Source: Methanobrevibacter sp. YE315
GTDB taxonomy: Archaea > Methanobacteriota > Methanobacteria > Methanobacteriales > Methanobacteriaceae
Length of the DNA stretch: 64,000 nt
Assembly (NCBI RefSeq): GCF_001548675.1
Contig: NZ_CP010834.1
Span: 2,205,501 to 2,269,500, forward strand
Direction: 5' to 3'
This document shows, piece after piece, positions 27,018 to 36,001 of the stretch. Under the pieces are notes generated by a model that worked only from the letters and a program-made list of their open reading frames with translations, was not told the DNA's origin and made no database searches. The position numbers were made by a program, and so were the translations under genes. Position 1 is the first letter of the stretch. Every line of letters begins with the position of its first letter.

Positions 27018-27545
27018 TTAGTAACCATCTACTAAAACTTTCAACTCACCGGTTACAATATCGATTATAAGACCGTGGACAGGTACGTCTGGAATCAATG
27101 GGTGATTTTTGATTTTTTCAACAACGTTTTTGACGTTTTCCTCTTCATCTTCAAATCCGCCAATCCATTCAGCCAAATCATATTTTGCAATGTCCTCTTC
27201 AGCAATGCCGCGAGCGAGCATTTTTTCCTTTAAAGCTTCAGCATCTGCACCAGCCATACCACATTCAGTGTGACCTACAACCAATACTTCTTCACAGCCT
27301 AAATTATAAAGAGCAGCACCAATTGATCTGATTGCATCTTCTCCGACAATGGAGTTTCCTGCATTTCTTACAATTTTTGCATCTCCTCTTTCAAGACCTA
27401 AAGCTGGTTCAAAGAAATCGATTAATCTGCAGTCCATACAAGTTAAGATAGCTAACTTTTTTTGTGCATGGTGAGACATTTCTTCGCCTTCAAAGTTTTC
27501 AACAAATTTCTTATTATCTTCTAAAACATTTTCTAATATAGTCAT
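27018..27545 (-). CDS. cab: Beta-class carbonic anhydrase (Cab type)
   Basis: A 175-residue zinc enzyme that interconverts CO2 and bicarbonate. Zinc ligands are visible: Cys36 in CMDCR with the Asp38-Arg40 dyad, and His92 and Cys95 in GHTECG. This is the small cab-type beta class described from Methanothermobacter. The gene starts two bases after the ilvN stop, with AAGGGGAG as its ribosome site, so it is the third gene of an ilvB-ilvN-cab operon. Acetolactate synthase releases CO2 and methanogens fix CO2, so a CO2-handling link is plausible but is inference. The lack of a signal peptide places it in the cytoplasm. Confidence 0.94.
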   Translation of the reverse strand: MTILENVLEDNKKFVENFEGEEMSHHAQKKLAILTCMDCRLIDFFEPALGLERGDAKIVRNAGNSIVGEDAIRSIGAALYNLGCEEVLVVGHTECGMAGADAEALKEKMLARGIAEEDIAKYDLAEWIGGFEDEEENVKNVVEKIKNHPLIPDVPVHGLIIDIVTGELKVLVDGY

Positions 27546-27547
27546 TT

Positions 27548-28033
27548 TTATACTCCCCTTGCCATTGCTGTTAGGCCGGTACGTGAAATCTTTTTGATTC
27601 CAAAACCTTCTATTAAAGATATAAATGCATTTATCTTCTTATTATCTCCAGTAATCTCTATCATTAATGTTTCTTCACTAACATCAACAATATTAGCTCT
27701 GAAAATGTTTGTATATTGGATTATTTCTGCTCTTGCATTTGGATTGGGAACATTTACCTTAACTAAGCATAATTCCCTTTGAACAGAAATCTTAGTAATA
27801 TCTTTAATCTTGACAACATCAACTAATTTATTTAATTGTTTTGTAACCTGTTCTAAGCCTCTTTCATCAGCATGAACTGAAATAACCATACGGGATAAGC
27901 CATCTACCTCGGAATTGCCAACTGTAATACTGTCAATGTTGAAACCTCTCCTATTGAATAATCCGGCAACTTTCTGTAAAACACCTGGCTTATCTTCAAC
28001 TAATGTGGAAATAACATGATAATTCTGAGTCAT
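27548..28033 (-). CDS. ilvN: Acetolactate synthase small (regulatory) subunit
   Basis: A 161-residue regulatory subunit. The N-terminal ACT domain (YHVISTLVEDKPGVLQKVAGLFNRRGFNI) binds valine for feedback control in homologues. The C-terminal ALS_ss_C domain includes ELCLVKVN and the end ISRTGLTAMARG. It stimulates the IlvB catalytic subunit and makes it valine-sensitive. The start codon comes immediately after the ilvB stop (TAA-ATG), a tight coupling that fits equal synthesis of the two subunits. Confidence 0.96.
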   Translation of the reverse strand: MTQNYHVISTLVEDKPGVLQKVAGLFNRRGFNIDSITVGNSEVDGLSRMVISVHADERGLEQVTKQLNKLVDVVKIKDITKISVQRELCLVKVNVPNPNARAEIIQYTNIFRANIVDVSEETLMIEITGDNKKINAFISLIEGFGIKKISRTGLTAMARGV

Positions 28034-29728
28034 TTAAATCACATCCTTTTCGAGTTTATATTCACCAATCATTTCATTAATTCCAGCTCCAGGAGGAAGC
28101 ATAGGCAATGCTTCTTCAGAATCAATTACAACATTTAATAAAATTGGTTCATTATCCTTAATTGCTGAAGCTAAAGCTTCTTTGGTTTCACCAGGTTTTG
28201 TAATTTTAACTGCATTTACTCCAAAACTTTCAGCCAGTTTAACAAAGTCTGGACTATTTCCAAGCAAAGTTTGTGAATGTCTGTTGTCATACAATAAGCT
28301 TTGCCATTGGTATACCATTCCCAAAGTCCTGTTTTCTAAAACAATAGCTACAACAGGCAAATCATATTCTTTAACTGTAGCTAACTCTTGGCAAACCATT
28401 AAAAATCCACCGTCACCATTTATTGATATGACAGGATCGTCAGGACAGGCCACTTTAGCACCGATAGCTGATGGGAACCCGAATCCCATGGTTCCAAGCC
28501 CACCGGATGAAATAAATTTGCGTGGCTTTTGTGTATCATAGAAATGTGCAGCCCACATCTGGTTTTGGCCAACATCAGTTGTCAATATTGATTCTGGAGT
28601 CAATACTTCTGAAATCTCCTTTATAACGCTTTGCGGTTTTAATGGTACATCATCGTAAGTTACTCTTGGAATCAAGTCTTGTTTTCTCTGTTTAATCATT
28701 TCTGTCCATTTGTTAACCTCTTCAGAAGCTTTATAATCGTTTAAAACCTTATTTAATGATGATAAAACATTGCGGGCATCTCCTACAATAGGCAAATCAA
28801 CACAAACATTCTTGCCGATTTCAGCAGGATCTATATCGATATGGATAACCTTTGTATCAGGGACAAAACTATCCAATCTGCCTGTAGTTCTATCTGAAAA
28901 CCTAATTCCAATAGCTATTAACAAATCAGATTCATTAATTGAATCATTTGATACTTTTCTTCCATGCATTCCAAGCATTCCTAATGCCAAATCATCAGTT
29001 TCATCAAATGCTCCTTTACCTAAAAGTGAAGTCATTACGGGAGCATTGATAGTTTCAGCAAGTTTTTTTAACTCACAGCATGCATTGGATATTATTACAC
29101 CGGCACCGGCTAAAATCAATGGCCTTTTAGCTTCTTTAATCAAATCACGAGCTTTCTTAATTTGCCTAATATTACCTTTGGTGGTTGGATTGTAACCCGG
29201 TGTTTGTATTAATGAGTCATCAAATTTAGTTAATTCTCCTTCCTGAACCTCTTTAGGAACATCAATTAAAACAGGACCTGGCCTTCCACTGGCAGCAATT
29301 TCAAAACTTGACTTAACCATAGAAGGAATTAAATCCGGACTTTTTGGCTGATAACTATGTTTGGTAACCGGCATGGTTATTCCAATTATATCCGCTTCTT
29401 GAAACGCGTCATTTCCAATCAAATGAGTAGGAACTTGTCCTGTAATAGCTACAATTGGAGAAGAATCCATATATGCTGTAGCAATACCAGTTACAAGGTT
29501 TGTTGCACCTGGACCTGAAGTTGCCAAACACACCCCTACTTTACCTGAAGCTCTTGCATATCCATCTGCTGCATGAGCTGCGCATTGTTCGTGTCTAACC
29601 AATATATGCTCCATATCTGAGTCATATAACATATCATAGAAGGGTATGGTTTGTCCACCAGGATAACCAAATATTGTCTTAACCCCCATATTTTTAAGGG
29701 ATTCAATTATCGCTTCTCCGCCTCTCAT
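28034..29728 (-). CDS. ilvB: Acetolactate synthase large (catalytic) subunit
   Basis: A 564-residue thiamine-diphosphate enzyme that condenses two pyruvates to acetolactate, or pyruvate with 2-oxobutyrate, in branched-chain amino acid synthesis. The N-terminal domain has GYPGGQTIPFYD and the catalytic glutamate in VRHEQCAAHAADGYARASG. The central domain has the FAD-type segments of the family. The C-terminal ThDP-binding motif runs from INGDGGFLMVCQELAT to about 30 residues later near ENRTLGMV. The ATG is preceded by AAAGG. It leads the ilvB-ilvN-cab operon and is divergent from a DUF2085 gene. Confidence 0.97.
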   Translation of the reverse strand: MRGGEAIIESLKNMGVKTIFGYPGGQTIPFYDMLYDSDMEHILVRHEQCAAHAADGYARASGKVGVCLATSGPGATNLVTGIATAYMDSSPIVAITGQVPTHLIGNDAFQEADIIGITMPVTKHSYQPKSPDLIPSMVKSSFEIAASGRPGPVLIDVPKEVQEGELTKFDDSLIQTPGYNPTTKGNIRQIKKARDLIKEAKRPLILAGAGVIISNACCELKKLAETINAPVMTSLLGKGAFDETDDLALGMLGMHGRKVSNDSINESDLLIAIGIRFSDRTTGRLDSFVPDTKVIHIDIDPAEIGKNVCVDLPIVGDARNVLSSLNKVLNDYKASEEVNKWTEMIKQRKQDLIPRVTYDDVPLKPQSVIKEISEVLTPESILTTDVGQNQMWAAHFYDTQKPRKFISSGGLGTMGFGFPSAIGAKVACPDDPVISINGDGGFLMVCQELATVKEYDLPVVAIVLENRTLGMVYQWQSLLYDNRHSQTLLGNSPDFVKLAESFGVNAVKITKPGETKEALASAIKDNEPILLNVVIDSEEALPMLPPGAGINEMIGEYKLEKDVI

Positions 29729-29827
29729 TGTAAAAACCTTTTTATTTATTATGCATTTAGTTATGAATATAAAAATATATATAATTAATCTTTACAAGTA
29801 TTATTGTACTTAACTTGTGATGATAGC

Positions 29828-30160
29828 ATGGAATTAACAAAATATATTTGTCACAGAAAGCCAGAGAGAAGCTTCTTCATTAAAGGCCATCAATTTCCGG
29901 TTTGTTCCAGATGCACTGGATTTTATACTGGATTGATCGTTTATTTAATCTTCAGTTGCTTTTATAAGCACAGTTATGACATTAATATGCTTCTGATATC
30001 AATGATATTGATGATTCCTGTGGCTGTCGATGGCCTAACACAATATTTCGGTCCAAGAGAAAGTACAAATACAATAAGATTCATTACAGGTTTTGTTGGT
30101 GGAATAGGCTTAATAATATTTCTAAAAATAGTTATAAGGTGGATTATAAATGTTTTGTAG
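29828..30160 (+). CDS. DUF2085 family membrane protein
   Basis: I set the start at ATG 29828 (110 residues), with GTGATGA just upstream; an in-frame TTG at 29804 is less likely. The first 40 residues hold the family pattern CHRKPERSF...HQFPVCSRCTGFYTG, with one His and three Cys that could bind a metal. Three membrane helices follow. The DUF2085 family is small, found in archaea and bacteria, and has no assigned function that I know of. Its 3' end overlaps the next zinc-ribbon gene by 11 bases, so the two are co-translated. Confidence 0.78.
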   Translation: MELTKYICHRKPERSFFIKGHQFPVCSRCTGFYTGLIVYLIFSCFYKHSYDINMLLISMILMIPVAVDGLTQYFGPRESTNTIRFITGFVGGIGLIIFLKIVIRWIINVL

Positions 30161-30413
30161 ATATTGCGGCGAAGAAAACCTAGAAGAGGCAGTATACTGT
30201 AAAAATTGCGGAAAAAAATTAAAAGAAGACATTAAAACAGCAGAAATAATTGAAACACCCGTGGTTAATCAAAACAACAATAATCAGCAGAACAATACTC
30301 AAAGCACAACTACAACAAGCAGTTCATCAAATACTGATGGCTCAGATTGGCTTAGCTGCTGCTTATGCTTAATCGGGATATTTATAATATTTGCAATAAT
30401 CGGTTCACTTTAA
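30150..30413 (+). CDS. Zinc-ribbon protein with C-terminal membrane segment
   Basis: An 87-residue protein. The N-terminus MFCRYCGEENLEEAVYCKNCGKKL is a double-CxxC zinc ribbon (Cys3, 6, 17, 20). A Gln/Asn/Ser/Thr-rich linker (about 40-65) leads to a hydrophobic C-terminus, WLSCCLCLIGIFIIFAIIGSL, probably a membrane helix with several cysteines. Such tail-anchored zinc-ribbon proteins are common in Methanobrevibacter, but their role is unknown. It overlaps the DUF2085 gene, which also has a cysteine-rich motif, so the two may act together at the membrane. Confidence 0.72.
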   Translation: MFCRYCGEENLEEAVYCKNCGKKLKEDIKTAEIIETPVVNQNNNNQQNNTQSTTTTSSSSNTDGSDWLSCCLCLIGIFIIFAIIGSL

Positions 30414-30426
30414 AAATAGAGAGTGA

Positions 30427-30442
30427 AGAGTTTTAAAACTCT
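30427..30442. terminator. Bidirectional terminator between the zinc-ribbon gene and argF
   Basis: AGAGTTTT and AAAACTCT make a perfect 16-base palindrome between two convergent genes, reaching into the argF stop codon. It could end transcription from both sides. Confidence 0.45.
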
Positions 30443-31349
30443 AATCCTTCATGAAATAATATAAAACAGCTTTTTGAGCATGCAATCTGTTTTCTGCTTC
30501 ATCATAGATTACAGACTGAGGACCGTCAATAACCTCGCCGGTTACCTCCTGGCCCCTAATTGCAGGAAGGCAATGCATGAAAATAGCTCCGTCATTTGCA
30601 ATGCTCATCAAATCAGAATTTACCTGGAATGGAGCTAAATCAATTTCTCTTTGTTTTGCTTCAGCTTCATCACCCATGCTTACCCAGACATCAGTGTAAA
30701 CCACATCTACATTTTCTAAGGCAACGCCAATATCATCACTGATAATAATTTGTGTATCGTTTTCATCTGCATATTCTTGGGCGATTTTTAAAATTTTATC
30801 AGCAGGTTCATATCCTTTAGGACAGGCAACAGACATGTCCATTCCTAAAAGGGGAGCGATTAATAAAAGGGAATTGCAGACATTATTTCCGTCACCTACA
30901 AAACAGATTTTTTTACCTTTCCAGTCACCTAAATGCTCTTTAATTGTTAGCATATCAGCCAATGCCTGACAAGGATGTTCAAGGTCTGTTAATCCACTGA
31001 TAACAGGTACATCAGAATGTTCGGCCAATTCTTCGACATCGGAATGTTTTATTGCACGAATCATTATTCCATCAACAAAACGGCTTAAAACCTTTGCAGT
31101 ATCCGAAATAGGTTCACCTCTACCCATTTGCAAATCATTGGAAGACAAAAAGATCGCTCTTCCGCCTAACTGGTACATTCCAACATCAAAGGAGATTCTT
31201 GTCCTTGTTGATGATTTTTGGAAAATCATTGCTAATGTTTTACCTTCAAGAGGTTTTTCTTCCATCTCGCCTGCTTTGATTTTGCTAGCCAAATCTAAAA
31301 TGCATGTTACATTATCTTTGATGTCAGCTATTGACAATAAACTACCCAT
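30441..31349 (-). CDS. argF: Ornithine carbamoyltransferase
   Basis: I set the start at ATG 31349 (302 residues), behind AAGGGGAT and at the usual family length; the frame is open for 25 more codons upstream, but those encode an unlikely hydrophobic leader. The enzyme makes citrulline from ornithine and carbamoyl phosphate in arginine synthesis. The carbamoyl-phosphate motif is KSSTRTRISFDVG. The ornithine-side motif HCLPA is near residue 265, and HPCQALAD lies between. It stands alone, upstream of a convergent membrane-associated zinc ribbon, and the TMEM175-like gene lies behind it on the same strand. Confidence 0.96.
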   Translation of the reverse strand: MGSLLSIADIKDNVTCILDLASKIKAGEMEEKPLEGKTLAMIFQKSSTRTRISFDVGMYQLGGRAIFLSSNDLQMGRGEPISDTAKVLSRFVDGIMIRAIKHSDVEELAEHSDVPVISGLTDLEHPCQALADMLTIKEHLGDWKGKKICFVGDGNNVCNSLLLIAPLLGMDMSVACPKGYEPADKILKIAQEYADENDTQIIISDDIGVALENVDVVYTDVWVSMGDEAEAKQREIDLAPFQVNSDLMSIANDGAIFMHCLPAIRGQEVTGEVIDGPQSVIYDEAENRLHAQKAVLYYFMKD

Positions 31350-31411
31350 TAAAATCCCCTTTAAATACTTTATAAAAAAGAATATATGTAGGATATATTT
31401 ATTAAAGTTTT

Positions 31412-32248
31412 CTATGATTTCCATTTAAATACAATATCACTGAGTGTAGATATCACAGGAATCAATAGGAACAGGAATATGAAATTGCCTGAAACGTTGA
31501 AGTCCAGAAGATTTACAATGATTGTCAATGCCATTATTATTAAAAATGTATTCAAGACATGCCTTTTTTCCTTTTTGCTTGGTTTATTTTCAAGGAAATC
31601 CTTTTTATATGCATAAAGATACAACAATAAGAATGAAACAATGTTCAATAAAATATTTATTCCAAATAAAACTTCAGATAAGAAGAAATGAGAATATTTT
31701 CCGATTAATGATGTTGTAAATGGAACAAAGGATACACAAATCAAAAATATGATATTTAACCATATATACAGGAGATTGAAGTTTTTAATTTTTAAGAACT
31801 CATGGTGGTAAATCCAAAAGGAACTTAATATAACAAAACTGACAATTGTTGTTGCAATAGTGGGAATTAAGGCAGTGATGAAAGATATGAAATGGGAATA
31901 GGAGTTCATTTCTATATTGGGAGCAGCAATACCGAATACCAAAAGAGTCATTACAATTGAAAAAACCCCATCAGTCAAACCAGCCAAACGGCCAGGATCA
32001 ATATTAACATCCCTTTGAATCCCATCAACCAAATCCTGGAATACTACCAAACCCTTATTGATTAAACTTATCCCTTCTGCCTTTTTTTCATCATCGTCAC
32101 TTTGGGCATCCATATCTGATAAATAATCTATGAATTTATTCAAATTTTCCAAATCCTCTTCAGATTCAACATTTTCCTTTAAAATTTGAATATTATTATG
32201 CAAGTCGGATTTCAACTTTTCCAAATCATCAGGATTATAATCGCTCAT
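31412..32248 (-). CDS. TMEM175-family (DUF1211) putative potassium channel with N-terminal helical extension
   Basis: A 278-residue protein. Residues 1-80 are charged and helical. From Arg87 the sequence RLAGLTDGVFSIVMTLLVFGI matches the TMEM175/DUF1211 signature (RxxxFSDGVxxIxxTLL), with leucine in place of the usual phenylalanine. Six membrane helices follow, the normal count for the prokaryotic form, which assembles as a tetrameric K+ leak channel. The charged N-terminus is longer than in most prokaryotic members and might regulate the channel or bind a partner. It ends 62 bases before the argF start. Confidence 0.82.
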   Translation of the reverse strand: MSDYNPDDLEKLKSDLHNNIQILKENVESEEDLENLNKFIDYLSDMDAQSDDDEKKAEGISLINKGLVVFQDLVDGIQRDVNIDPGRLAGLTDGVFSIVMTLLVFGIAAPNIEMNSYSHFISFITALIPTIATTIVSFVILSSFWIYHHEFLKIKNFNLLYIWLNIIFLICVSFVPFTTSLIGKYSHFFLSEVLFGINILLNIVSFLLLYLYAYKKDFLENKPSKKEKRHVLNTFLIIMALTIIVNLLDFNVSGNFIFLFLLIPVISTLSDIVFKWKS

Positions 32249-32269
32249 ATTATCAAAAAAAAAAGAAAT

Positions 32270-33580
32270 TTATTTTAAAATTTCTTTCATATGTTCAACA
32301 CGTTTGTTAACGAGTTCTGTTGTTCCCACATCTCTTCTGTGGTAAACATTACCTTTAACAAACTCACATGCTTTTTCAGCAATTTTTTCAGCTTCTTCAA
32401 TGCTTTCGCCACTAGCTACAATACCTAATGCTCTTGAACCGGATAAGTGAATTCCATCTTCTTCTTGACTTACTGCAGCATAAAATACTTTGGCGCCAAG
32501 TTCTTCAATAGCTTCCTCATCAACTTCAATCAGTTCACCGGCATACTGGGTTTCAGGATATCCGTCAGGCACAATGTATTTGCATACGCTAGCTTTATCT
32601 TCAAATTCAGCCTTATCCAAGTTGCCGTCCACAATAGCCTGACATATATCAGCTAATGGAGTTTTTAAAAGTGGTAAAACATTCATTGCTTCAGGATCAC
32701 CGAATCTTGCATTGTATTCTATCAGTCTTGGTCCATCAGCAGTCAACATGAATTGGCCATATAGAATACCTTTGTACGGTTCGGCTTCTTCAGCAATAGC
32801 TTTTAAGGTAGCCTGCATTATTTCAACTGCTTTATCATAATCTTCTTGAGTTAAAAACGGCAATAATCCGCCAACGTCAGAGTAAGAACCCATACCTCCA
32901 GTAATTGCACCGACATCTCCTTCAAATGCATGAGGATGGTCTTGTGCTGCAGGCATCGGAGCCAAGTTTTCACCATCACAGAAAGCCTGAATGGTAAATT
33001 CCTCTCCAATCAATCTTTCTTCAATAATTACTTGAGCAAAACCACCCATTTCATTATCAATGACTTCGCATGAGTATTCTTTTGCCTCTTCATTATCCTT
33101 TAAGTGGTCTCCGACAATTTTAACTCCTTTACCACCGGTCAATCCCACAGGTTTTACTACAACGTCTTTATCGAATTCATCCAAAAATGCGGATACATCT
33201 TCAGAGTTATCAAATACCTTATAGACAAGGGATCCTTCAATATTATAATCTTCAAAGAGTTTTCTCATGAATGATTTGTCGGTTTCAATTCTAGCTGCAC
33301 TTTGAGTTGGTCCAACACAACTAATTCCATTCTTTTGAAGCTCATCCACAATTCCTTTTCCAAGGGGAGCTTCAGGACCAATAAATGCAATATCAATTTC
33401 ATTTTCAACAGCGTATTCTGCTACTTTTTCAACTTCCCCTTCATCCCCTTGCTTAAATTCGGCAATTCTTGACATTCCAGGGTTAATTTTACTCATATAA
33501 CAATATAATTCTACATCATCTTTAAGAGCATCAGCGATAGCATGTTCACGGGCACCAGTTCCAACTACTAAAACTTTCAT
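32270..33580 (-). CDS. purD: Phosphoribosylamine-glycine ligase
   Basis: A 436-residue ATP-grasp enzyme of purine synthesis that joins glycine to phosphoribosylamine. The N-terminus reads [19 protein letters not shown]. The ATP-grasp core includes [20 protein letters not shown], and [13 protein letters not shown] carries the metal-binding residues. Length is normal for GARS. A stem-loop (AAGAAATTT / AAATTTCTT, near 32261-32284) covers its stop. It is divergent from the MATE-MarR operon, and the two share a 103-base control region. Confidence 0.97.
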   Translation of the reverse strand: MKVLVVGTGAREHAIADALKDDVELYCYMSKINPGMSRIAEFKQGDEGEVEKVAEYAVENEIDIAFIGPEAPLGKGIVDELQKNGISCVGPTQSAARIETDKSFMRKLFEDYNIEGSLVYKVFDNSEDVSAFLDEFDKDVVVKPVGLTGGKGVKIVGDHLKDNEEAKEYSCEVIDNEMGGFAQVIIEERLIGEEFTIQAFCDGENLAPMPAAQDHPHAFEGDVGAITGGMGSYSDVGGLLPFLTQEDYDKAVEIMQATLKAIAEEAEPYKGILYGQFMLTADGPRLIEYNARFGDPEAMNVLPLLKTPLADICQAIVDGNLDKAEFEDKASVCKYIVPDGYPETQYAGELIEVDEEAIEELGAKVFYAAVSQEEDGIHLSGSRALGIVASGESIEEAEKIAEKACEFVKGNVYHRRDVGTTELVNKRVEHMKEILK

Positions 33581-33635
33581 AATATAGTCTCCTATTGGTT
33601 AAGATTATGTTTTTAAAAATATTTATATATTAACA

Positions 33636-33669
33636 CTTGCATATACAAGAGTATAATTGCATATGCAAG
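33636..33669. promoter_or_regulatory. Two palindromic operators in the MATE-marR promoter
   Basis: CTTGCATATACAAG (33636-33649) and ATTGCATATGCAAG (33656-33669) are near-identical palindromes whose centres lie 20 bases apart, two helical turns. A TATA-like stretch ends at about 33630, so the sites cover the likely transcription start. Autoregulation by the MarR protein encoded downstream is the natural reading. The same region lies upstream of divergent purD. Confidence 0.7.
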
Positions 33670-33683
33670 AATGAGGTAAAATT

Positions 33684-35054
33684 ATGGAAAAGAACGAGAA
33701 TATTGAAATGATTACAGGAGACCCAAAAAATGCAATAAACAAGCTATCATTACCAATTATAGCAAGTATGTTTCTGATATTTGCAAACAACATTATTGAC
33801 AGTATTTGGGTTGCAGGACTCGGTCCGGAACCATTAGCCGCACTCGGATACATTACACCGTTATTCATGATTTTAGTCGGTTTCGGAAACGGCCTTGGAG
33901 CCGGTGGTAATTCACTTATTTCAAGATATATTGGAGCTGAAGACAAACACTCAGCAAATAATGCTGCAATACACAATTTCATCCTAAGCTTTATCTTTTC
34001 GGTTTTTATCTCAATTGTCTTTCTTGCATTAATGGAACCCATGCTTAAAATGATGGGGGCAAGCAGCGTAATAAACTACGCAACAGATTACGGATTCATC
34101 ATATTCGCCTGGACATTTGCAATATTAATGCCACCAATTGTAGGTGGAGCATTCAGAGCAGAAGGAGACATTAAGCGAGCCACATTGCCAATAGCTATTG
34201 CCGCCATCATCAACATGATTCTGGATCCGATATTCATCTACACACTGGGAATGGGAATTAAGGGAGCTGCATGGGCAACAGTAGCCGGCCCTCTTATAAG
34301 TCTGCTTGTAATGTTTTACTGGATTTTTGTCAAAAAGGACACATACCTTTCATATAACAGAAAAGACTTCCATAATAATCTTAAAATGTATAAGGACATT
34401 TTAGTTGTAGGTATTCCGGCCAGTTTGGAACAACTGGTGCTGTCAGTTTTAACAATATTTGTAAACTATATGCTCACCATCGTATCCGGACCAATAGCCG
34501 TGGCGGTTTATACAGCCGGTTGGAGAATAATAAACATAGGAATGCTTCCGGCAATAGGAGTAGGAACAGCAGCAATATCTGTGGCCGGAGTTGCCTACGG
34601 AGCAAGAAAATACGAAAACCTGAGAGTCACCGCTAGATATGCGGTTAAAGTAGCATTGGCGGCTTCAATAATTGTATGCATAATATTGAATGTGTTTGCA
34701 AATCAAATTGCATTCATTTTCTCATACTCAGAAAGCAGCGCCCAGTTGGCACCATTGATTGCAAGCTTCTTGCAGTTAATGTGTTTATTCATTTTATACG
34801 TTCCGTTTGGGGCCAGTGCGGGTAACGTATTCCAAGGGGTTGGAAAAGGAACTATATCATTTATATTAACAGCGTTTAGGGAATTCATACTCGTGTTGAT
34901 ATTCGCATATCTTTTAGGGTTCACATTCAATATGGGCGAATTTGGAATATACTGCGGAATGCTTCTTGGAGGAGGAATAGGTTCCCTCATATGTTATGCA
35001 TGTATTGAGCTTTACATCAACAAATTAATAAGGAGTAGGGACAATGCCATTTGA
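33684..35054 (+). CDS. MATE family multidrug/cation efflux protein
   Basis: A 456-residue transporter with twelve membrane helices in two halves, as is typical of the MATE family, which exports cationic compounds in exchange for Na+ or H+. The start ITGDPKNAINKLSLPIIASMFLIFANNIIDSIWVAGLGPEPLAALGY is characteristic. The ATG follows GAGGTAAAATT. It heads a three-gene operon: its end overlaps a MarR-type regulator by 11 bases, which in turn overlaps a nitroreductase by four. The palindromic operators before it suggest induction by a toxic ligand that the MarR protein senses. The substrate is unknown. Confidence 0.92.
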   Translation: MEKNENIEMITGDPKNAINKLSLPIIASMFLIFANNIIDSIWVAGLGPEPLAALGYITPLFMILVGFGNGLGAGGNSLISRYIGAEDKHSANNAAIHNFILSFIFSVFISIVFLALMEPMLKMMGASSVINYATDYGFIIFAWTFAILMPPIVGGAFRAEGDIKRATLPIAIAAIINMILDPIFIYTLGMGIKGAAWATVAGPLISLLVMFYWIFVKKDTYLSYNRKDFHNNLKMYKDILVVGIPASLEQLVLSVLTIFVNYMLTIVSGPIAVAVYTAGWRIINIGMLPAIGVGTAAISVAGVAYGARKYENLRVTARYAVKVALAASIIVCIILNVFANQIAFIFSYSESSAQLAPLIASFLQLMCLFILYVPFGASAGNVFQGVGKGTISFILTAFREFILVLIFAYLLGFTFNMGEFGIYCGMLLGGGIGSLICYACIELYINKLIRSRDNAI

Positions 35055-35457
35055 AGATATCCCTACAGCTCCATTCATCTCAATAATCTACAGAGAGCAT
35101 GCAAAATACATCAATGAAAATGTAAAGCAGGAGGAATTGAGTTTTGGCCTCCATCCGCTTTTAATTATAATATATAGAAACGATGGAATAAGTCAGGAGC
35201 AATTGGCTGAAGCGCTTCATTTAAATGAAAGTACAATTACAAGAAACCTCAAAAAGCTTGAAGACAAAGGACTGATTGAAAAGATTAAGGACAAAAGAAA
35301 AAAAATAATAAAAGTAACACCAAAGGGTGGAAACATTGCTCAAAAAGTGATGAATTACGACGCAATGTGGGATGAAAAGATTAAGGAAAATCTAACAGAT
35401 GAAGAATACGATAACTTTTTAAAAATACTTAGAAAAATCAGCGAGGATTTAATATGA
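35044..35457 (+). CDS. MarR family transcriptional regulator
   Basis: A 137-residue winged-helix regulator. The central GISQEQLAEALHLNESTITRNLKKLEDKGLIEKIKDKRKKIIKVTPKG is the MarR helix-turn-helix and wing (about residues 45-100), flanked by dimerisation helices. It is encoded between the MATE exporter, whose end it overlaps by 11 bases, and a nitroreductase. Two matched palindromes in the operon promoter are its probable binding sites. Members of this family usually repress exporter genes and let go on binding a drug-like ligand or on oxidation. No cysteine is visible, so a thiol switch is unlikely. Confidence 0.93.
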   Translation: MPFEDIPTAPFISIIYREHAKYINENVKQEELSFGLHPLLIIIYRNDGISQEQLAEALHLNESTITRNLKKLEDKGLIEKIKDKRKKIIKVTPKGGNIAQKVMNYDAMWDEKIKENLTDEEYDNFLKILRKISEDLI

Positions 35458-35987
35458 ACCAAACAATAGAAGATTTGAAAACAAGAAGAAGTATCAGAAA
35501 ATTCAAAGACGAACAAATCTCAGATGAAGATTTAAAAACCATTTTGGAAACAGGAACATATGCTCCAACAGGGCGTGGTGCACAATCTCCTAAAATTGTT
35601 GTAATTCAAAATCCCGAAACAATAAAAGAGTTTTCAGCATGGAACAGAAGTTTTTTCCCTGTTCCGGTTCCGGATGACATGGACCCCTTTTACGGTGCAA
35701 AAACCCTCTTAATCGTACTGGCCAACAGCGAATTTCCAACATATGTTGAAGATGGAGCAAGCGTACTAGCTGTGCTTGTAAATGCGGCACATGCAGTTGG
35801 AGTTGGGTCCTGCTGGATTCACAGAGCACGTGACGAATTTGCATCTGAAAAAGGAAAAGCCCTTTTAAAAGAGTGGGGAATTCCTGAAACCTACGAAGGA
35901 ATAGGTCATGTGGTTTTAGGATATCCTGATATGGAAGCTCCAGAACCGCTGCCAAGAAAAGAGGATTACATCCACTATGTGGATTAA
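35454..35987 (+). CDS. Nitroreductase family FMN-dependent protein
   Basis: A 177-residue flavoprotein. The N-terminus DLKTRRSIRKFKDEQISDEDLKTILETGTYAPTGRGAQSPKIVVI is the FMN-binding signature of the nitroreductase family. GSCWIHRARDEF and IGHVVLGYP lie in the second half. These enzymes reduce nitro groups, quinones or flavins with NAD(P)H. The start codon overlaps the marR stop by four bases (ATGA), so the gene belongs to the exporter operon and may detoxify the same compounds. The physiological substrate cannot be seen from sequence. Confidence 0.92.
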   Translation: MNQTIEDLKTRRSIRKFKDEQISDEDLKTILETGTYAPTGRGAQSPKIVVIQNPETIKEFSAWNRSFFPVPVPDDMDPFYGAKTLLIVLANSEFPTYVEDGASVLAVLVNAAHAVGVGSCWIHRARDEFASEKGKALLKEWGIPETYEGIGHVVLGYPDMEAPEPLPRKEDYIHYVD

Positions 35988-36001
35988 TTTCCTTTAAAGA
36001 A

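Noticed and set aside
31349-31424. A 25-residue N-terminal extension of ornithine carbamoyltransferase.
   Set aside because: It is a hydrophobic, AT-driven sequence; ATG 31349 has a good ribosome site and gives the normal family length.
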